Notes: a model not told the origin generated them from the letters alone. 64,000 nucleotides of DNA from Cavia porcellus (GCF_034190915.1 NW_026947484.1:187978982-188042981); one strand, 5' to 3'. Numbered from the stretch's first letter, positions 31,011-42,890 are shown. Numbers and translations: made by a program.

Positions 31011-31904
31011 AAATCACTTGGCCATTGTATTGAAGGTCTTTTGCAGGAAGAGATTCTGGCTGCCAGGTACAAGGCTTTCTAAGTACCTGGAAAAGAACTG
31101 GGCGGTCACTGTGGGAGTCCGTGCAGTAGGGTTCTATGCTGAAGTTCATGCATTAACCAGTGAAAAATCTGCTACACTATTTTTACTAATGGTTCAAACT
31201 CCAGAACAGGCTGATGAGCTGGAGAAACATCTGCACCCTCACTCTTCACACCCCTCATAACCTTCACAAATCCGAGATTCTTACCCCACCCCTTTGAAAA
31301 GCAGTGGTCCTTTCTAAGGGTTTCCAGACAACCAGTACCATTTGTGGAAGTTTAGAATCAACACATTCCTGATCACAGGGTCCTCATGCTCAGAGCGATG
31401 TGTTACTTGATAGGTTTGACAGATCTGGCAGAGAGGAGAAGCAGGAGAGAAAAGGGAGAGAGAGTTACAAGTGTCTGGGAGGTGGCATTTATATTTAGTA
31501 TTTACTTTCTGCTCAAGGGTTGGTCTGCCAATCAGGATCCTTGACATAAACAATAGACTCCTCTTAGCTCATTTCAGCAGCAAGGGAATTCGTGAAAGAA
31601 TCTTACATGATGTGAGGGACTCTGGAAGGCAGCCCAATGGTCCTACTTAAAGGTAGCCAACTAGAAAAGTTTCCACATCGTGCAATCAGGTGACACCTTT
31701 GAAGATCTCAGAGGCAGCGCACCTGGTCATAGGCCTACAACACTGAGGACTGAGCACTAGACCCTCAGACTCTGAGGTCCCAAAGCTGCACACTCCACTG
31801 TGTGAAGGGTCACAGAGAAATTCTGAGCAGTTTCCCTCTTGTTCTACTTCTCAGCTCATCTAGGCTTAGGAATGTCAGATCCATGGGGCTCAGGTCACCT
31901 AGTA
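31011..31904. other. no feature recognised
   Basis: Short frames only. The 80-codon frame at 31018-31260 and its minus-strand partner have no recognisable product. Confidence 0.4.
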
Positions 31905-32300
31905 GGGTGGCTGAAATGTATCAGTTCACACTTTCAGAGGCCAGAAGCCGAAAACCAAGACATCAGCGATGCCCCGCTGCTCTGCAGGCTGTAGAAGAGT
32001 GTTGATTCTTTGCTCCTTCAGGCTGCTGGAGGCTGCAAGCATTCAGTGATTTGGGGCACATCACTCTAATCTCCTATGCCATGGTCACATTGCCTTTCTC
32101 CTCTCTGTTGAATCTCCCTCTGCCTCTCTCTTAGGAGGACACTGCCATTGGATTTAGGGCTCAACAAAGCACAGTATGATCAATCTCATTGTCTCTTGAT
32201 CCTAAATATCTGCAAAGGCAGTTTCTCCAAATAAAGTGACATTCACAGGACCTGAGGAACAGGACATAATACATATGTGGTTGGGGAATAAACCATGAAA
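31905..32300 (-). mobile_element. MaLR/MLT LTR, antisense
   Basis: 'ggtggctgaaatgtatcagttcacactttcagaggccagaagcc', 'ttaggaggacactgccattggatttagggctc', 'aatatctgcaaaggcagtttctccaaataaagtgacattcacagg' follow an antisense MLT-type LTR. It is heavily diverged. Confidence 0.8.
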
Positions 32301-32321
32301 CCTGGCTACAAATTCAAACCT

Positions 32322-32338
32322 TCTTCTTCTTCTTCTTC
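32322..32338. repeat. (TTC)n short microsatellite
   Basis: About six TTC units. Confidence 0.9.
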
Positions 32339-32739
32339 AAACACAAGATGCTATAACCCACACAGAATGATGGGATTTCAGCCTTCAGGCTGTGACATCC
32401 AAACTTGACATTGCCTTACCCAGCACTGTCAGCTTTCCAAGTATTGTGTTTTTGGTTAAACCTGAGGTCCCGTGATTACCCACTTATTTCTTTTTAAAGG
32501 TGAAAACAAAGGTTCCAAATCCCTCTGAAATCATACAACACAGAGTCCAAACTTTGACTACCAGCAGATGTTCCTGATCCCCTCAAATACCTCCTGTGTC
32601 CTTCCAGGGCTCAGGAGAGCCCTCGGTGGTCAGAATCTGCTCTGGTGTGCCTTTAGCTAGGATCCTTAAGGCTTTTCCCTAGTTCAAGACAAGGCCTGGT
32701 GTCAGGCCTGATGGTCTCCCCCACACAGGGAATAGATCA

Positions 32740-32860
32740 ACTTGCTAACTTGTGCAACCTCAGAGGAATCACTGAACTTCTCTTGTTAGTCTTCTAATCT
32801 TTAGCATAGAAGACTGAGCTCAGTATGCTCTGAGGTGACTTTCAGCACAAAAATGATATG
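32740..32860 (+). mobile_element. MIR SINE fragment
   Basis: 'acttgtgcaacctcagaggaatcactgaacttctcttg' and following bases resemble the central MIR region. Confidence 0.5.
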
Positions 32861-33079
32861 ATTTGGTAATTCCAACCATCTGAGAATGTTTAATTTGGCC
32901 CTTAGCCATCCCAGGATATTTGATAAAATCTGATCACTTGGACCAGCCCCAGGAAAGGAACAGATCAGAGCCTGTGCTGGCGTTGGGAGCCCACCTGATG
33001 GGAGAGTGTGTGCATATGTGGTGGGGGCTGGGGGAGGGTACTGGCTGGGAAGACTGGAGACTTACAACTAGAAGGAATT

Positions 33080-33225
33080 AATTTGGCTCATTTCAAATAT
33101 AGAAACTGAACCTCAGAGAGGGAAATTATTAGTTCCAGTTCACACAATTAGTTAAAGGCAGAACTGGCATTAGAGTTAGCTTTTCTGAACTCCATCCCAG
33201 ATTCTTTTTCCTACACCAAAAATGA
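33080..33225 (-). mobile_element. MIR SINE fragment, antisense
   Basis: 'gaaactgaacctcagagagggaaattattag', 'cacacaattagttaaaggcagaactggcattagagttagc' and 'gaactccatcccag' fit antisense MIR. Confidence 0.8.
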
Positions 33226-33888
33226 CAAATATACTTCCTCTCCTGTGCTCTGATAAATTAGTAGTGGCTACCTTGAGCACTGTCTTTTAGGAAGCTCCCA
33301 GGCCCTTCAGGGCTCAGTGAGAAGAATGCTGTAATTGATTAGCAATGTCTGCCCTGACCACAGGAGGGGAGAGTGGAAGCCTGAGTTTTTCTAATCCAGA
33401 GTTGCCAAGCTCATGTGAGGACAAAAATGTCAGTGGGGAAACTTGAAGCTCATTCTCCATAGAGAACTAATCAGTTTAAAAAAAACTACATGACCAGCCC
33501 TGCAGAAGTCTCTTGAAAGCACTAACCCAAAATCCAGAGTTGATAACCAATAGATGCTTAAGGAGCTATAGACAGAGTTTGCTAAGTGAGGCTGGGAACA
33601 AATAGTATTGCAAACTGTGAAAAGAGCATGGGAAAGCCAGGACATGAGAAGTAGGGGAAATAAGTTCCTAGAGAAGCAGAGCAAGTTAATAATGCACAGG
33701 CACACTGTACAGTATGTATCCAGGAGTTTTTGTTGTATTTTTTTATGTCACGCCAATCTTAGTATCAGCCTTGAGACTGAGACAATCAAAATAGCTGATT
33801 TTATTTTCATGTGCACAGTTACAAAGTTATATTTAAAACCTATATAAGCATATGGATTGGCCAGTCCCTTCATGTCTAAATTTACTCT

Positions 33889-33890
<2 letters not shown>
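33226..33890. other. no feature recognised
   Basis: Unassigned AT-rich sequence. Confidence 0.4.

Positions 33891-33923
<33 letters not shown>
33891..33923. repeat. (TAA)n microsatellite
   Basis: About eleven TAA units at the edge of the adjoining MIR, where the MIR consensus itself carries AATAATA. Confidence 0.95.
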
Positions 33924-34100
33924 GCTATTTTATTTAATCTTCATTAAAATCTTATGAGATAATTATTATCTTTATTGTTTTACAGATCAGGAAATAGGTT
34001 TAGAAGGGTTGGAGAATTTATCCAAAATCACACAATTAATAGGTGGCAGAACTGAAATCTGAATCAAACTGGGATTTCAACACTTCTATCTAATTAAAAG
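33924..34100 (-). mobile_element. MIR SINE, antisense
   Basis: 'atttaatcttcattaaaatcttatgagataattattatctttattgttttacagatcaggaaatagg', 'aaatcacacaattaataggtggcagaactgaaatctgaatc' is antisense MIR. Confidence 0.85.
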
Positions 34101-34849
34101 CCAAACCCAACAGAAGCATCTTTGAGAATTCACAGAAACTACTATCTACTAAAAGTGATGGATAGACCTTTCCAGAACTGACGTTGAAATCCCAACCCCT
34201 CTCAGTATGAAAGCAAAATCATGCTGTTCTTCTGATTTGCATTTACTAAAATCCAAATCACCAAAACTTTTGCCTCTCTGAGAAAATGAAAGGACCCATC
34301 ACGTCAGAGAAGCACGCGGGTCCACGCACAGCTGTTTCACACCAACCCCCAAACACCAGCATGAACAGTCCAGGTTAAAGGATATCAGCATGGCCACATG
34401 CTCCTCATTTTCCCAAATTAATCAAGAAGTAGGAATTTCTGACAAATGCCATCTGCTGATTTTTCAGAGAGACAAGTTTTGGTGGTGTGACCAGCAGGTG
34501 CCTCAGCTTTTTCTAGCATGCAGTACCAAAATAGTCACCATGGCAACCCTCAGAGGGCAGCCTTCCAAAGGGATGCATTGTGAGCACAGCAACTCTAGAA
34601 CACTTCCAAGCAAGAGGAAAGGGTTTCCAATGAGGGTGAGCAGGAGCTTCTTTCAACATTCGCAGGCTGGACACCAACTCTTGTGCGCTGGGCACAGCCA
34701 AGCTCTCTCCCATGCCTTGGAGCTTGAGCTCCCAGGGAAAGGGTAGAAATAAGAATTTGTAGCCACAGCAGGCAGAGCAGGCAACTCCCACATTTCTTGC
34801 AGGGGCTCAAGTAGCATGGAGCAAAGAAGAAAGTGGGGTGTGGCTCTCA
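34101..34849. other. no feature recognised
   Basis: Overlapping frames on both strands (34390-34746 plus, 34513-35054 minus) are in a stop-poor patch. None resembles a known protein. Confidence 0.4.
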
Positions 34850-34990
34850 GTTTGGTCCTGCCCTGCTCCTGGCTAACACGCTGACCTTGGGCAATTGACC
34901 AGGACTTGCTGAATCTCAGATCTCTTCTGGGAAGTTGATTCAGTGAATTCATATCATCTATAGAGTGTTGTGAACATGACACAATACCAG
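34850..34990 (+). mobile_element. MIR SINE fragment
   Basis: 'cctggctaacacgctgaccttgggcaattgacc' followed by 'tctcagatctcttctggg' resembles MIR. Confidence 0.55.
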
Positions 34991-35039
34991 GAAATGTTGG
35001 GAAGGTACTCAGTGAGCAGCACTGAGTCAAGAGAACAGA

Positions 35040-35135
35040 CATGGGCATCAACAAAGCCAGGCTCTTGACAGGGCTCTGCTGCTGTCCAATCTTAAGAACT
35101 TAGATAAGTCATAGAGTCTATCAGGCCTGTGTCTC
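35040..35135 (+). mobile_element. MIR SINE fragment
   Basis: 'caaagccaggctcttgacagggctctgctgctgtcc' and 'cttagataagtcatagagtc' resemble the 5' half of MIR. Confidence 0.45.
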
Positions 35136-35698
35136 TCACCTTGCAGGGAAGCGTTGGGACTTGGTGCAGTGTGGTAGGCAGGTTAATGGGGTGCAACATG
35201 CACGAACATAGGTGCTATCTCTATGCTCCCATTTTTCTTCACTCTCTTGTTGGGGCTCCTGGGACTTCTCAATCCTAGCTTCCTTCTGAAGTCTGGTATT
35301 CCACACTGCCTATGGGATTAGAACCAGCCACCAACACAGGACTAAACATTCAAGGATTTTACAGGGTTGGGGAGTCAGTGAAGAGGTGACCAAAAGAGGA
35401 AGGGTCTAAGAGGATCCAGGAGGGATTAGAGGATAGTTGCCACACCATACAGATCTGATCTGGGAGGAGGGAGGAAGGAAGGTGAGGTGGAAGTCATCAC
35501 AGCTTGCTGTCTAGAAAATATCAGTAAGACCATCAAGAGGGTCCTTAAGCCAAAGTCACCTGTCAGGGAGTTTCCTACATCTCGGAGAAAGGTCTGCCAC
35601 ACTGAGTCTCTGATGGGCTAAGAACAGTTATTAGTGTATGGCCTTGACACAAACAGGAGAACAAGCAACTGAGGCCCTGAGTTAGCTAAGAGCCCTGT
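35136..35698. other. no feature recognised
   Basis: Purine-rich in parts (35461-35485) and otherwise unassigned. Confidence 0.4.
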
Positions 35699-35714
35699 CT
35701 ATGAGGCATTTTCT

Positions 35715-35825
35715 TGAGACAGGATCTCTCTATGTAGTTCAGGCTGGCCTTGAAATAACTCACAGCAATCCTCCTACCCCAGCCTCCCAATTGCTGGGAT
35801 TACAGGCATATGCCGCCATGCCCAG
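35715..35825 (-). mobile_element. B1 SINE, antisense, with target duplication
   Basis: 'tgagacaggatctctctatgtagttcaggctggccttg', 'aactcacagcaatcctcctaccccagcctcccaattgctgggattacaggcatatgccgcc' is the reverse complement of B1. Flanks CTATGAGGCATTTTCT (35699-35714) and CTATAAGGCATCTTCT (35826-35841) agree at 14 of 16 positions. Confidence 0.95.
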
Positions 35826-36273
35826 CTATAAGGCATCTTCTAAAGATCACCCCACAGATGCAATCCTGACATCTTTCCTGTGGACATTCATTGCAGGTGC
35901 TTGTGCTTACAGCCTACCTCTCCACTCAGAAGCTTACACCCCACAATCATGCTCCCCTTACCTCCTAGTATACTATAAGAACACGGCTCAATGATATCTC
36001 AGGACCCCAGTTCTGGCACAGATAAGATTTCCTACATCTTGTGTAGACTACATAGCAAAGGCGCACATCCCAGCCTCCATATGGATGCTCACATGTGCAG
36101 GTATGTGTCCTTTGAGTCCCTGATAAGAATGGACAGAAGAAGAAAATATGCCTGGAAAAGTATAGATTGATTGTAGATTAGTGGAGGGAATTACTTCCAG
36201 AAGTCTGTATCTTCTCATATAATGCCTCTGGTGTGTGTCATCTAGAAAAGCATACTGTGTCCTAGCTGTAAAA

Positions 36274-36283
36274 CTTTCTTTTC

Positions 36284-36327
<44 letters not shown>

Positions 36328-36361
36328 TTCTTTTCTTTCTTTTTCTTTCTTTCTTTTCTTG
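36274..36361. repeat. (CTTT)n microsatellite, tail of antisense ID
   Basis: A long CTTT array directly before an antisense ID body, so on the minus strand it is the (AAAG)n tail of that SINE. Confidence 0.95.
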
Positions 36362-36434
36362 TATCAGGAAATAAAATCATGACCTCATGCTTGCCAGACA
36401 GGTGCTTTTTGCAGCTGAGCTAAATCTCTAGCCC
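36362..36434 (-). mobile_element. ID SINE, antisense
   Basis: 'tcatgacctcatgcttgccagacaggtgctttttgcagctgagctaaatctctagccc' is the reverse complement of the ID body. Confidence 0.9.
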
Positions 36435-37399
36435 AAAGATTTCTATGTAATAAACTATAGTACAAATTTTAGAGATTCTGGCCAATTTGGGGCTCTGATT
36501 CTTCTAGTATAATCCCACAGGACATCCCTTTTCTTGTCCTTTCCCAAAATCCTTGCTCATATGACAAATTTTTCAGATGCCTGGTAGAAGTTGTTTTGTC
36601 CTGGTTGAGAAGTGTTTAAGAGAAATCTACCCCAAGATGATCATTTTTATGAATCGTTTATCTTTGCTTGTTCTGTGGTACACTGAAATACTAGTGCATA
36701 AAACTAGACTTTAAATCAAATTACCATTTATCAAGCACACATACTGTGCTTAAACTTCTCCTCAGTGATCATATTTGATCTGAATTTCTATCCAAATGAT
36801 CACTGTTTGGTCTAACTCCCCTAACTGCAGAGGAGCCCAATTTATGCAGTTAAAGAGGGACCGAGCAGGGGCTGGATGTGGGCTCTGCAGAATCTAAGCG
36901 AAGCTCTTCCCGCTGCATTCACATTCTGTTAGGCAGAGAGAATGCGACTACTTGCTTTGCATTAGTTTTGCTGTAACCTGGGAACCTGCAGGACCAGCCA
37001 AGCCCAGGGCAGGGCCACTCAGGGCCAGGGCAGGTAGACTTACCTGGAAGGACACCAGCTTGCCTATCGGTGTATCTGCTTTCTTCCCATTTCCTTTCGC
37101 AGCCTCCTTCCTCAGCTGACAATGAGAGTCCAACTTCTGCCAGCCCCGACTGCCTTTCAAGCATTCTTTTTTTTCTTTTTAAGAATTTTGAGGAAGAAAA
37201 CCATCGTGTGCTCAAAAGAGACCTGGTAATCAGAAGTGTCTGGAGATTTTGAGCTGTTAACATAGAGAGGTGGTGAAAGTACTTTCTAGGACATCCTCAG
37301 GGACCCACTTGGCAGGTGGAGTCACAGAGCTGGAATCTGAACAGGTTTGCAGAGCTCAGCAGTAGTGGAGAGCGGGTGAGGGCTGCACAGAGGCTCTGA
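36435..37399. other. no feature recognised
   Basis: Minus-strand frame 36919-37263 (114 codons) has no recognisable domain and overlaps other frames. Confidence 0.4.
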
Positions 37400-37429
37400 T
37401 ATTCTGAAAAGCACTGTGTGGTTTGTCGA

Positions 37430-37580
37430 ATGCTTTTAGCTCCACATTCTTTCTCAATCCCCACTTCCAACCCTTTTACAGTGGAGGAAACTATTCAGAG
37501 GGTAAAGTGACTTACCGGGGCACACAGTTAAGAAGAGGCAGAGGGGAGTCCCTCATCCGGTTCTTCTGACTCCATGCCAG
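37430..37580 (-). mobile_element. MIR SINE fragment, antisense
   Basis: 'cccttttacagtggaggaaactattcagagggtaaagtgacttaccggggcacacagttaagaagaggcag' is antisense MIR. Confidence 0.8.
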
Positions 37581-37689
37581 CATCTCGGCCCCATATCTGG
37601 GTGGTCCTCGGGCTTGCATCAGGGCCACTGACAGACAGGGCCAGTAGAAAACAGCAGAGGAGCCAGGACACAGACAGGAAGCTGTACTG

Positions 37690-37905
37690 AAGGTGACCAA
37701 CCTTCTACGATAACAAATACCACGGGCTGAGTAGTTTCAGTACAGAAAGTTGTTTCTCATGGGTCTGAAAGCTGCAACGTCCTAGATCTTGGTGCCAGCT
37801 TGGGCAGGTTGTGGTGAGGGCCCTCTCCGCAGTCTGATGTCTTTTTGGTGTGTCCTCACGTGGAAAGAAAGAGACAGGAAGTGAGTTTTCTTCGGAAGTT
37901 GCTAA
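37690..37905 (-). mobile_element. MaLR LTR fragment, antisense
   Basis: 'ccttctacgataacaaataccacgggctgagtagtttcag', 'ctagatcttggtgccagc', 'tttttggtgtgtcctcacgtggaaag' match an antisense MaLR LTR, 3' half only. Confidence 0.7.
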
Positions 37906-38039
37906 TACAGTCATGAGAGTTACTGAGTCACTTCTCTATTCCCATCTTAAAAAACAAAACAAAACCCCCATCATATCAAGGGTTAGGGTTTCACCCTGTA
38001 AATTTTGAAAGAACACATTCCACACAGTCGTAGGAGATG

Positions 38040-38600
38040 TGCATTCGTTTGGGTAACAGCCAGGCACTGGGCTGGGCTCTGGAGACCCAGCCAAATTCTG
38101 ACTACCTGAAGACACTCGGGGTGAGACTGGAGGCCAATAAGAAAACCCTAGTACAGAGCAGCAAAGAGGCATTCGAGTAGAGGGACCAATGGGCATTTGG
38201 GGTGCACATGCCTCACCCAGATGTGGTACTAGGCTTCTTGAATTATTTTCTACGTATTCAAAAGTAACTAGAGGTTTGGAATAAGAGAGACAGTCCAAAT
38301 GGTGGTTCTGAGACAGATTCAGGCAGCCTTCCAAGGGGAGGTAGGAAGTCTTCGCGAGTTGAGGGCTTGAAGGGTGGAGGTAAGCATGGAGCCTAAGGAA
38401 ATGGCGTGGCCCCTGCAGAGGTAAGGCTAGGGACGGGGATGAGGCCCCTGTCCTGTGGCTTTGTGTGGGCTGCATGATACAGGTAAGCAGGAGAGCAGCT
38501 GGAAATGTAGACCGGGGTCAGGTCAGGCCCTGGACTGGCATGGATTTTGCCCTGATAGGCAAAAGGGAGCTGTCACCAGCATTTTGAATGAGAGCGTGGC
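38040..38600 (+). mobile_element. L2 LINE fragment
   Basis: 'gccaggcactgggctgggctctggagacccagccaaattctgac', 'gccttccaaggggaggtagg', 'ggtcaggtcaggccctggactggcatgg' and 'caccagcattttgaatg' follow the L2 3' region in order. The 179-codon minus-strand frame at 37936-38475 lies opposite this relic and is not a gene. Confidence 0.6.
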
Positions 38601-38614
38601 ACCACTACACCCTG

Positions 38615-38900
38615 AATTTTTTCGTTTTACAAATTTTTATTAGTACATGCTTGCAGTACACAACAATTGCATTCATGTGAGGAGCTGATGCATGTACATA
38701 ACACATCTTAACTTTTTTCTCACTCCTATCTTCCTCCATCTCTTGGATTCCTTCCCATTTGCAAAAATCTATCTCCCTGTTTCCTATTATCTTTCGTTTT
38801 GCTCTTTATTATACTTACGTAAGAGAAATCATGTAGTATTTAAGTTTGTATGTCTGATTTATTTCACTTAATATTAGGGTCCTGCATTTTAAAAAGCTGG
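38615..38900 (-). mobile_element. L1 3' UTR fragment, antisense
   Basis: 'tttttattagtacatgcttgcagtacacaacaattgcattc', 'tgcatgtacataacacatcttaac' and 'gagaaatcatgtagtatttaagtttgtatgtctgatttatttcacttaat' are typical antisense L1 3'-end sequence. Confidence 0.75.
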
Positions 38901-38989
38901 TTTGGGGGGCATTTGGGACCTTGCTGGGGGAGGTTGCAGGGTAGGAGTCTGTCTTGAATAGCAGGGTATGTGAGGAATGAGGAGGGTGT

Positions 38990-39062
38990 TTGGGGGGCTG
39001 TATGTCAGGGAAACAGAGCTTGCCTGGTATGCACAAGACCCTGGGTTCAATTCATTTAAGAA
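38990..39062 (+). mobile_element. ID SINE, diverged
   Basis: 'ggggctgtatgtcaggg', 'agcttgcctggtatgcacaagaccctgggttcaattc' fits an ID element with a decayed A box. Confidence 0.65.
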
Positions 39063-39239
39063 AAATGAAAGCTGCGCTGGTTTCCAGGGGGCAACTTGGA
39101 AAACCTCTCACCGCATCCAGAAGTGAGTGGCTTGCTGCACTGTGGACACAGCCTGGTGGAATCCCAGATGAAACTGAGCAGCGTTTCCAAGACAATCGTG
39201 CCCAGATCCCTTTCAGCCCAGCGGTTCCTTCCTTCCTTC

Positions 39240-39580
39240 CCCGGCTTGGCTAGAGTTTTCTGCCTAGTTCTGTGGAACAATTTCAGAGCATTCTGGCCTG
39301 CACCTCCCTGCACCAGAGGATGCTGGCCCTGCCGGGCCGGGGGCTGACCCTTGGCCTGTGGGGGGTACTGTACTAGGCCCAGGCCTGGCCGTGCCCCTGC
39401 TGCCTCCTGCTGCCCTGCCCTCCCCTCTGCTGCTGACGCACGTGTCCTATAATAAGCCTCTGTTACTGGGAGCTGGGGCGGCACCGTAGTAAGCTGAAAC
39501 CGCTACTATATTTACACCCTTTCCACATTTAGACAAAGGCTATTTTTAACAGAAGGTCTATTTGTGGGGGTTGGCCACGT
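39240..39580. promoter_or_regulatory. GC-rich stretch with E-box, TATA-like and MEF2-like motifs
   Basis: GC-rich to 39430. A CACGTG E-box lies at about 39438, CCTATAATAAG (TATA-like) at 39447, and CTATTTTTAA (MEF2-type) at 39540. It is unique in appearance. It could be a promoter or a muscle-type enhancer, but no gene is seen in either direction, so this is weak. Confidence 0.2.
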
Positions 39581-39999
39581 CACACTGTTCACATGCATCT
39601 CACCATCCTCAGTCTGTTATTCTGATTTCACACTTGCACCGGGTCTCTCTCTCCTCCTTTCTTCTCTACATCGTTCTTTTTCTTTCTTTCAAAAAAAAAA
39701 TCTTTTTTCCATTCTCTAATTTCCTTCCTTTCTTTTCTCCAGAGGAAATCAGATGAAGGTTTTTTGGCAGGCTGCATAGCCAGAGTACTTCTGGGAACAC
39801 CCTGGTCGCTGTCCTCACATAGCCAAGTGGCCAGGGAGGCCAGGCTATAGACCTGTGAGCTCCTGCCAGTGCCTGCGGGGTGCACAATACAGACCCCACC
39901 TCTGGTAGCTCTCTGGTGGCCTGTGCTGCCTCCATGTTTAGCCTGGGCAGGACACTGGGGCCATCAGATCCTGGGCTTTGCCCCTGTGCCATTCCAGTT
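39581..39999. other. no feature recognised
   Basis: Pyrimidine-rich stretch at 39650-39740 and otherwise unassigned. Confidence 0.4.
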
Positions 40000-40095
40000 C
40001 TGTGTTAATGTATGCATGAGTGGGTTGTATACACCCACTCACACATGCACATGTGTGCACATGTGGTGTGTGTGTGCATGTGTGTACATGTGTTC
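40000..40095. repeat. alternating purine-pyrimidine (TG/CA) tract
   Basis: CACATGCACATGTGTGCACA and related GTGT blocks alternate purine and pyrimidine and are self-complementary in places, so Z-DNA or hairpins are possible. Confidence 0.85.
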
Positions 40096-40289
40096 CCGGG
40101 AAGGTAGCTAGCAAGGCCAGAGAAAAAGGAGCCAGTAGGATGACCATTCATGCAGAGCCCTTTAAAAGTTCACTTCACCACATTTGCCTAAGATGACAGG
40201 GGTTTTTTTGTTTTGTTTTGATGAAGAAACATTTCATACTTTCTAGCAGCTCGGTCCACTCACAGGAAAGGGGAACCAACATCGTGAGC

Positions 40290-40460
40290 ATGTGTTAACT
40301 TCCTGCCATGGTCCAGTGCAGTGGGCTTCCTCGATGTCACCTGATAGTTTTACACGCAATCCTGCCTGCATCCAGGTTTCAGGTGAAGAAACTGAGTCTC
40401 AGAAAGCCTGTAACACTCGAAAGTCACTTAACTGGTAGGCACCTGTGCTGAGACGAAATC
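40290..40460 (-). mobile_element. MIR SINE, antisense
   Basis: 'gaagaaactgagtctcagaaagcctgtaacactcgaaagtcacttaactggtaggcacctgtgctgagac' is antisense MIR. Confidence 0.75.
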
Positions 40461-42514
40461 TAAGTATATGGATACAAACTGCACAGTGACCCCAAATCCT
40501 GTACCTCCTACCTATCCCTTCTAAGCTCCCTAAAAAATAAACTCCTGAAACCAACCAACACTCCATGATTCCCTTTCCCTAATCTGCTCCTCCTCACCCT
40601 CCAGCCCAGTGAGAAGCTACCTTGTCTATTTTGGGGCCCTGTCAGCTCTTCCTCAGCCATTTTTCTCTATCCCAAGATCGAAGATAAATCACATAGGGAT
40701 CCCAAAAGGGTAACAAGGCCTAGCAGACACTAAAAATCCCCAGCAAAACCCCCCATTGTCAAATCTGATTTTATTCCTCTCCACAATCCATCTGGACTGC
40801 GGCTTCAGAGCAAAATACTTTCATGGCATTTCCAAGCTTCCAAGATTTGTATCTGCATTGGACAGTTGTGGAAACAAAATGCAAGGACAACTACAAGACT
40901 TCCTGCCCTCCATAGCCCAGCTTCTAGAGGTGTCAGAGAACGCATGGAAACCAAATGCCCCCTGAGCTCCCATCATCAAGACTTTAAAATTGCTGATTCG
41001 GGGCAACATTTCCTGGAGAGCCTGATAAGAGATCCTTGTCTACTCGGTGTCCCACAGTGTAGAAGCCCAGCAGCTGTAACAGGAAAGTAAGCTACGTTAC
41101 TTGTATTTCGTTTCCGTGTCCCCAAACTGAACAATCTAATACAACCTTGCCTGTTCACCCTGTTCGCAATTCGTGGAAATGTGGAAACAGGAGAATGTAT
41201 GTCAAGTGTGCTGGTTTGAAAGCTGGCGAATACCACTAGAGGTGATGTTTATGTCATTAGTGTGAAAATTATGCAGGACTCGGGAAGGCCAAATGACATC
41301 AACATGATCACACAATGGAAAGGGGTGAGAATAAATGCATAATAGCCCTGACTCCCTCAGCAATGCTGGGCCAAGTTCGGCGCAGAAATGGGGACACTGA
41401 TTTGAGATCAGTCCCATCACTCTCTCCAGCTGACCCTCCCTGGACCTTTGTCCCAGGGCTTCTCAGGCTTCTCAGCAGTGTGGGTGTCCTGCCCCAGCCA
41501 GAGCTGAAATCCCAGAGCCAGTGAAAGAGGAGCCAGTGTCATGGGGCTTCTGGTTTCAGGATATACTGGAAAGGTGAGAAGGAAGCTTGTCTTCCCCTGG
41601 ATCTGGGCCAGGGCTGGGTGGCAGGGCCTCCCCCGCCACCCGCCACCCTGCCATCCCAGGAGCTAGGACGTTCCCCAGGTGCCTGGGCATCCCCAGGTCA
41701 GTAGGGCCACCAACACATTTCCCAAGGCACTCACTCCAGTCGGAAAATAAATTGTTCAGCCCTTCGTGTGGACCAGAAGCTTTATCAGTGCAGTCTGTAC
41801 CTTCCTGAGGGCCCCTTTGCAGAAAAAGAATTAAAGCCCCAGGTACTGGCTTCTTGGCGGGCTTGATGAAAAGACCTCCGTGTCTTGAGCTACGTGGGCT
41901 CAGCCTTCACACTTCGGGCACACTTCTCACTGACACTGCCCCACCTCCCGGCTTCGGACCTGTATCAAATGCCACCTGCTTTTGAGGCCAGTTTCAGACC
42001 TTATCCTCCAATGGGAGATGTGTCTCGATCCCTTTCCCCGTCAGGGATAATTTACTGCTTTCTCAGGACTCTCAGTGTCTGAGGGACAAGTGAGGACTCT
42101 GGGCTGAAGGGACGTGAACAATTCAATAAACACAGAGGTGACTCACTTGGCTGCTGTGTGTCTCCTAATGGTGCACAGCTGTTTGCTTCTCCAGAGACTT
42201 GCTCTCAAGAGCCAAGTACTGTCTCTCTGGGAAGTTTCAACTCTCTTCCCAATCCTAGCCTCCATCCTCTCCTGCTATGGGCTGGGATCAAGTGACACAG
42301 ACAAGCAGAGGAGCATGCCTCTGCCCTCCAGAAGGACTGTCTCTGTGGTGGGTTTTAGCTTTCAGAGGGTCAGTCCCACCTCTGCTTTTTCCCCAGGACC
42401 CAGACTCTGGCTGGCTTGCCCTGAGACCATAATTGAGGACAAATGACCTAGACTTTGGTTTTACCGCTGAGAGTCCTACATTCCAAAATAATCCTCAGTT
42501 TGGTGCCAGTAGGG
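40461..42514. other. no feature recognised
   Basis: Unassigned sequence, GC-rich near 41590-41710. Frames of 60-110 codons occur on both strands without recognisable products. Confidence 0.4.
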
Positions 42515-42665
42515 CCTAGTCTAGGTTATCAGATTTTGTACCAAGTACAAGATGCCCAGTTAAATTTGCATTTCAGGTACACAAAGTTTGCATTTTTAGT
42601 ATGCTTGCACCCCTGAGCACTTGGAACATACTTATAGTTTTTAAAAAATACTCCTTGTTTACCTG
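42515..42665. mobile_element. MER53-like DNA transposon relic
   Basis: 'caagatgcccagttaaatttgcatttcaggtacacaaagtttgcatttttagtatgcttgc' and 'ggaacatacttatagtttttaaaaaatactccttgtttacctgaa' follow both halves of the MER53-type palindrome. Confidence 0.75.
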
Positions 42666-42788
42666 AAGTGTAAATTTGTCTTCACATCCTGTATCTTATC
42701 CAGTAGCCCACATCTGGACCACATCTGTCCCTTTCTCTGTCCCTATCCTGTTCCTTCATCTCCTCGTCTTCCTTGCAGATTTCTCCTG

Positions 42789-42840
42789 CTCTCTCTCTCT
42801 CTCTCTCTGTCTCTCTTTCCCTCTTTCTGTCTCCCTCTCC
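42789..42840. repeat. (CT)n microsatellite
   Basis: A CT tract with a few interruptions, followed at once by a CA tract. Confidence 0.95.
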
Positions 42841-42841
42841 C

Positions 42842-42843
<2 letters not shown>

Positions 42844-42872
<29 letters not shown>

Positions 42873-42890
42873 ACACACATACACACACCC
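42844..42890. repeat. (CA)n microsatellite
   Basis: A CA tract with single interruptions. Long open frames through 42676-43044 and its complement exist only because of the two tracts. Confidence 0.95.

Noticed and set aside
36048..36380. 110-codon lysine-rich frame
   Set aside because: It is the translation of the (AAAG)n tail of an antisense ID SINE.
37936..38475. 179-codon minus-strand open frame
   Set aside because: It lies opposite an L2 relic and has no recognisable domain.
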